This document shows positions 61,287 to 64,000 of a DNA stretch of 64,000 nucleotides, piece after piece. The position numbers and the translations under genes were made by a program. The DNA is from Aquimonas voraii. Its GTDB lineage: Bacteria; Pseudomonadota; Gammaproteobacteria; Xanthomonadales; Xanthomonadaceae. The notes below the pieces were generated by a model that saw only the letters and a list, made by a program, of their open reading frames with translations, was not told where the DNA came from and ran no database searches. The stretch lies in contig NZ_FNAG01000002.1 in the NCBI RefSeq assembly GCF_900101825.1, forward strand, positions 310,001 to 374,000, written 5' to 3'. Numbering within the stretch: the first letter of the stretch is position 1; every line of letters starts with the position of its first letter.

Positions 61287-61322
61287 GCGCGCCTGCCGTG
61301 CGCGCGGGCCAGGGCTGACGGC

Positions 61323-62006
61323 TCAGCAGTCGCGGACGCGGGCGAGGTAGTCCTCCAGGCGCCGCCCTTGGGGCCACTCGGGCTGCGGTTCGCCACTGTC
61401 GAGGCGCTGGATGCGGTCGACCCGGAAATGCCGGAAGTCCGAGCGCAGATGGCACCAGCCGACCAGGGTCCAGCGGTCACCCCAGAAGAACAGGCCCAGC
61501 GGATCGACCCGGCGCGAACTGGGCCGTGCCTCTGCGTCGGCGTAGTCGAACTGCAGCGGGCGGCGTTCGCGCAGCGCCCGCCGGAGCGGGCCCAGCCAGC
61601 GCCGCGTGGCGGGCTCGATGTGGAAATCCGGCACGTGCAGGGCCAGTGCCTGCGCACCGCTGGCCAGCGGCGGTGGCAGCGCCTCCAGGATGCGATCGCG
61701 CGCCGAGCGCGCGGCGCGCGCCAGGTCGCTGTCGCCCCAGGCCGCGGTGATCGAGAGCCCCAGCATCAGGGCCTCGATCTCTTCGATGTCGAATCGCAGC
61801 GCGGGCATCTTCCACCCCGGGCTCAGCCGATAGCCTTCGCCGGGCGTGCCGACGATGGGCACGCCCGAGGCGGAGAGGTCATCCAGGTCGCGATAGACCG
61901 TGCGCACCGAAACCTCCTCCGTCGCTGCCAGCTCGGCGGCGGTGCGGCGGCCGTGGATCTGCAGCTGGCGAACCAGTCGGAACAGGCGGTCGGCGCGGCG
62001 GCTCAT
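61323..62006 (-). CDS. YafY-type WYL-domain transcriptional regulator
   Basis: DNA-binding regulator of 227 aa. The N-terminal helix-turn-helix is RLFRLVRQLQIHGRRTAAELA followed by VSVRTVYRDLDDLSASGVPI, the standard HTH_11 pattern. The WYL domain (about 135-215) has LGPLRRALRERRPLQFDYADAEARPSSRRVDPLGLFFWGDRWTLVGWCHLRSDFRHFRVDRI; the W-Y-L motif is W-T-L here, so the ligand site is altered. It overlaps the next gene upstream (ABM-VOC protein) by 4 nt, so the two are co-transcribed and it probably regulates that gene or itself. It is convergent with tatC. Confidence 0.93.
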   Translation of the reverse strand: MSRRADRLFRLVRQLQIHGRRTAAELAATEEVSVRTVYRDLDDLSASGVPIVGTPGEGYRLSPGWKMPALRFDIEEIEALMLGLSITAAWGDSDLARAARSARDRILEALPPPLASGAQALALHVPDFHIEPATRRWLGPLRRALRERRPLQFDYADAEARPSSRRVDPLGLFFWGDRWTLVGWCHLRSDFRHFRVDRIQRLDSGEPQPEWPQGRRLEDYLARVRDC

Positions 62007-62776
62007 GCGGTTTGCAGGTCCTCTTCAGGGCAGTCCATCGGCGCTTCCAGCCGCCAGGGCTCACGGAAGCTGTGCGCATACTCGCCGAAGGGGGTCTGCG
62101 GGCGGTAGCAGTAGAGCTTGAGGCCAGCCGGATCGCGGACCGCGAAGCCGCGATCGCCCCAGGCATGGTCCTTCAGCGGCATCCAGCTCGGCACCCCGGC
62201 GGCCATGAGGCGCGCGTGCAGGGCCTCGACATCATCGACCTGCAGATTGAGCACGGCACCACCCGCGAAGCAGGGCATCGTGTCCTCAGGTGTCGGATGC
62301 ATCAGGGCCAGCTGCGGCGCGTAGGGTCCGCCCAACTGCAGCAGCACGTAGCCGGGTGCATCGAACAGCGCACGCGCATTGAAGTGCTGCTCGTAGAACG
62401 CTCGCGTGGGCGCGAGGTCCTCCAGCACCACGGTCATCAGGGCCTGCCTCGGCGGCGGCAGCCGGGTCCACAGCGCGGCGGGCGCGGGCGCCCGGTAGTG
62501 GCGCAGCTGCGCAGACTGCATGTCGATCAGGCCGAAGAAAGCGGCGATCGTGGGTTCGCGCCCTGCGTGCTGCGCGGCGCGCCGGGCATCCTCCAGCGAA
62601 CGCCAGCGGATGATGTCGAGCCATTCGCCGTCCTCGCCACGGCCGAACTGCCGGCTGACGAATCCCTGCAGGCGCTCGAACGCTGCGTGCGCTGCCCAGG
62701 CGGCCTCGGCCATGCGCCGATCCGCCTCTGGGCTGCGCGCGCGGAAACTGACCTGTTCAATCACATCGCTCTGCAT
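62003..62776 (-). CDS. ABM-like/VOC (glyoxalase) fusion protein
   Basis: Two-domain protein of 257 aa. Residues 1-100 have the pattern of the alpha-beta-barrel (antibiotic biosynthesis monooxygenase) fold: QVSFRARSPEADRRMAEAAWAA...FVSRQFGRGEDGEWLDIIRWRSLEDARRA. Residues 110-240 form a VOC domain: LTVVLEDLAPTRAFYEQHFNARALFDAPGYVLLQLGG and VLNLQVDDVEALHARLMAAGVP, with LKDHAWGDRGFAVRDPAGLKLYCY, the usual bleomycin-resistance/glyoxalase ending. Catalytic metal ligands are not certain. Start ATG 62776. It shares a transcript with the downstream WYL regulator, suggesting a regulated detoxification or small-molecule role (inference). Confidence 0.82.
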   Translation of the reverse strand: MQSDVIEQVSFRARSPEADRRMAEAAWAAHAAFERLQGFVSRQFGRGEDGEWLDIIRWRSLEDARRAAQHAGREPTIAAFFGLIDMQSAQLRHYRAPAPAALWTRLPPPRQALMTVVLEDLAPTRAFYEQHFNARALFDAPGYVLLQLGGPYAPQLALMHPTPEDTMPCFAGGAVLNLQVDDVEALHARLMAAGVPSWMPLKDHAWGDRGFAVRDPAGLKLYCYRPQTPFGEYAHSFREPWRLEAPMDCPEEDLQTA

Positions 62777-62853
62777 GCTGGCTCTCCGGCTGTGGTGGGG
62801 AGACCAGACTGATGCGTTCCTGCTGACAGCGGAATGTCAGCAGGGCGCCGCCC

Positions 62854-62881
62854 CTTGAACATCCGTTTCACAGCCTCATTA
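62854..62881 (+). promoter_or_regulatory. Sigma-32 (heat-shock) promoter of clpB
   Basis: CCCCTTGAA at 62851-62859 (with -35 core CTTGAA 62854-62859) and CCTCATTA at 62874-62881 are separated by 14 nt. They match the RpoH consensus CCCTTGAA-N13-15-CCCCATNTA at most positions. Transcription would start near 62889, 40 nt before the clpB ATG. Confidence 0.75.
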
Positions 62882-62928
62882 AGGGCACATCGCCGCCCGT
62901 CGGCCCCGCTTTCCTTCGGAGACTACCC

Positions 62929-64000
62929 ATGCGCATGGACAAACTGACCTCGCGCTTCCAGCAGGCCCTGGCCGACGCGCAGTCGCTGGCGGTCGGCCGC
63001 GACCACAACATGATGGAGCCTGCCCACGTGCTGGCAGCGCTCATCGACCAGCAGGGCGGCAGCACGCGGCCGATGCTGCAGCAGGCCGGCGTCAATGCCA
63101 CCGCCCTGCGGACGCGGCTCGGCGAGGTGCTCGATCGCCTGCCCAAGGTCAAGGGCCAGGAGGGCAACCTCGCCATCGGCAACGACCTCTCGCGCCTTTT
63201 GAACCTCACCGACAAGCTGGCCCAGCAGCGCGGCGATGCCTTCATCGCCAGCGAGCTGTTCGTGCTCGCCTGCGTCGAGGACCGTGGCGAGATCGGGCAG
63301 ATCCTGAAGTCCGTGGGCGCTGATCGTGCCCGCATCGAGCAAGCCATCGACAAGCTGCGCGGAGGCGAGAAGGTGCAGAGTGAGAACGCGGAAGAACAGC
63401 GCCAAGCGCTGGAGAAGTACTGCATCGACCTCACCGCGCGCGCCGAGAACTCCAAGCTCGATCCGGTGATCGGCCGCGACGAGGAGATCCGCCGCACCAT
63501 CCAGGTGCTGCAGCGGCGCACCAAGAACAACCCGGTGCTGATCGGCGAGCCCGGCGTCGGCAAGACCGCGATCGTCGAGGGCCTGGCCCAGCGCATCGTC
63601 AACGGCGAGGTGCCGGAAGGCCTGCGCGGCAAGCGCGTGCTGTCGCTGGACATGGGCGCCCTGATTGCCGGTGCGAAGTTCCGCGGTGAGTTCGAGGAGC
63701 GGCTGAAGGCCGTGCTGAACGACCTGTCGAAGAACGAAGGCCAGGTGATCCTGTTCATCGACGAGCTGCACACCATGGTCGGCGCCGGCAAGGCCGAAGG
63801 CTCGATGGACGCCGGCAATATGCTGAAGCCCGCGCTCGCCCGCGGCGAGCTGCACTGCATTGGCGCCACCACCCTGGACGAGTACCGCAAGTACGTCGAG
63901 AAGGACGCAGCACTCGAGCGCCGCTTCCAGAAGGTGTTCGTGGGCGAGCCGAGCGTGGAAGACACCATCGCCATCCTGCGTGGCCTCAAAGAGCGCTACG
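62929..64000 (+). CDS. clpB: ATP-dependent disaggregase ClpB (3' partial)
   Basis: Hsp100 AAA+ chaperone that with DnaK dissolves protein aggregates. The start ATG 62929 gives [26 protein letters not shown], the ClpB N-terminus. The N domain (1-145) has duplicated [14 protein letters not shown]-type helices. The first AAA+ domain shows Walker A GEPGVGKT at residues 206-213 (as in E. coli ClpB) and Walker [16 protein letters not shown]. The frame runs to the window edge at about residue 357, within NBD1, so the middle coiled coil and the second AAA+ domain are not seen. It has a heat-shock promoter upstream. Confidence 0.96.
   Translation, partial: MRMDKLTSRFQQALADAQSLAVGRDHNMMEPAHVLAALIDQQGGSTRPMLQQAGVNATALRTRLGEVLDRLPKVKGQEGNLAIGNDLSRLLNLTDKLAQQRGDAFIASELFVLACVEDRGEIGQILKSVGADRARIEQAIDKLRGGEKVQSENAEEQRQALEKYCIDLTARAENSKLDPVIGRDEEIRRTIQVLQRRTKNNPVLIGEPGVGKTAIVEGLAQRIVNGEVPEGLRGKRVLSLDMGALIAGAKFRGEFEERLKAVLNDLSKNEGQVILFIDELHTMVGAGKAEGSMDAGNMLKPALARGELHCIGATTLDEYRKYVEKDAALERRFQKVFVGEPSVEDTIAILRGLKERY

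Overview
The window is 64 kb of GC-rich chromosome from a gammaproteobacterium. It is most likely a member of the Lysobacterales (Xanthomonadales), in the Xanthomonadaceae/Rhodanobacteraceae area. This rests on the order tpiA-secG-tRNA-Leu-nuoA to nuoN, the pepA-lptF-lptG block with holC next to it, and intergenic GAATCCC/GGGATTC heptamer repeats. I did not compare the window with any database. I see no prophage, insertion sequence, CRISPR array or rRNA operon. It reads as core chromosome with a few accessory secreted and signalling genes.

Layout. 1-2296: a GAF histidine kinase (start cut off by the window) and its LuxR-type response regulator. 2376-9426: a small zinc-ribbon protein, holC, a palindromic intergenic repeat, pepA, divergent lptF-lptG (LPS export permeases), and a POT peptide transporter. 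9602-18975: a secreted S9 peptidase followed 3 nt later by an FNR-type oxygen-sensing regulator, then a very large thioester alpha-2-macroglobulin lipoprotein, then an iron-sulfur cryptochrome/photolyase. 19095-25953: two tandem paralogous periplasmic-propeller diguanylate cyclases, the second with a sigma-54-like promoter. 26247-34947: EamA exporter, class I photolyase, a secreted cyclophilin with an extra C-terminal domain, a secreted subtilase, Nei glycosylase, CnoX-type thioredoxin and an SDR enzyme.

35224-51956 is the respiratory core: tpiA, secG, tRNA-Leu(GAG) and all fourteen complex I genes nuoA-N in order, ended by a perfect 19-bp-stem hairpin. The operon is compact except for a 513-bp gap between nuoK and nuoL. 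That gap carries three tandem copies of a 114-bp hairpin-forming unit and is the most unusual feature of the window.

52094-57594 (minus strand): hemH, an alpha/beta hydrolase, an HDOD-like protein and asnB. 57779-61286: two secreted or periplasmic proteins and the tatABC operon. 61323-62776: a WYL regulator overlapping an ABM-VOC fusion enzyme. The window ends inside clpB, which has a good sigma-32 heat-shock promoter.

Themes: envelope biogenesis and protein export (lptFG, secG, tatABC), aerobic/anaerobic energy metabolism (nuo, FNR, hemH), light-dependent DNA repair (two photolyases plus Nei), proteostasis (clpB, cnoX, cyclophilin), and c-di-GMP or two-component signalling. I found no clear previously undescribed multi-gene system. 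The best leads are the nuoK-nuoL repeat array, the GAATCCC palindromic element, the tandem diguanylate cyclases with a putative sigma-54 promoter, and several domain fusions.
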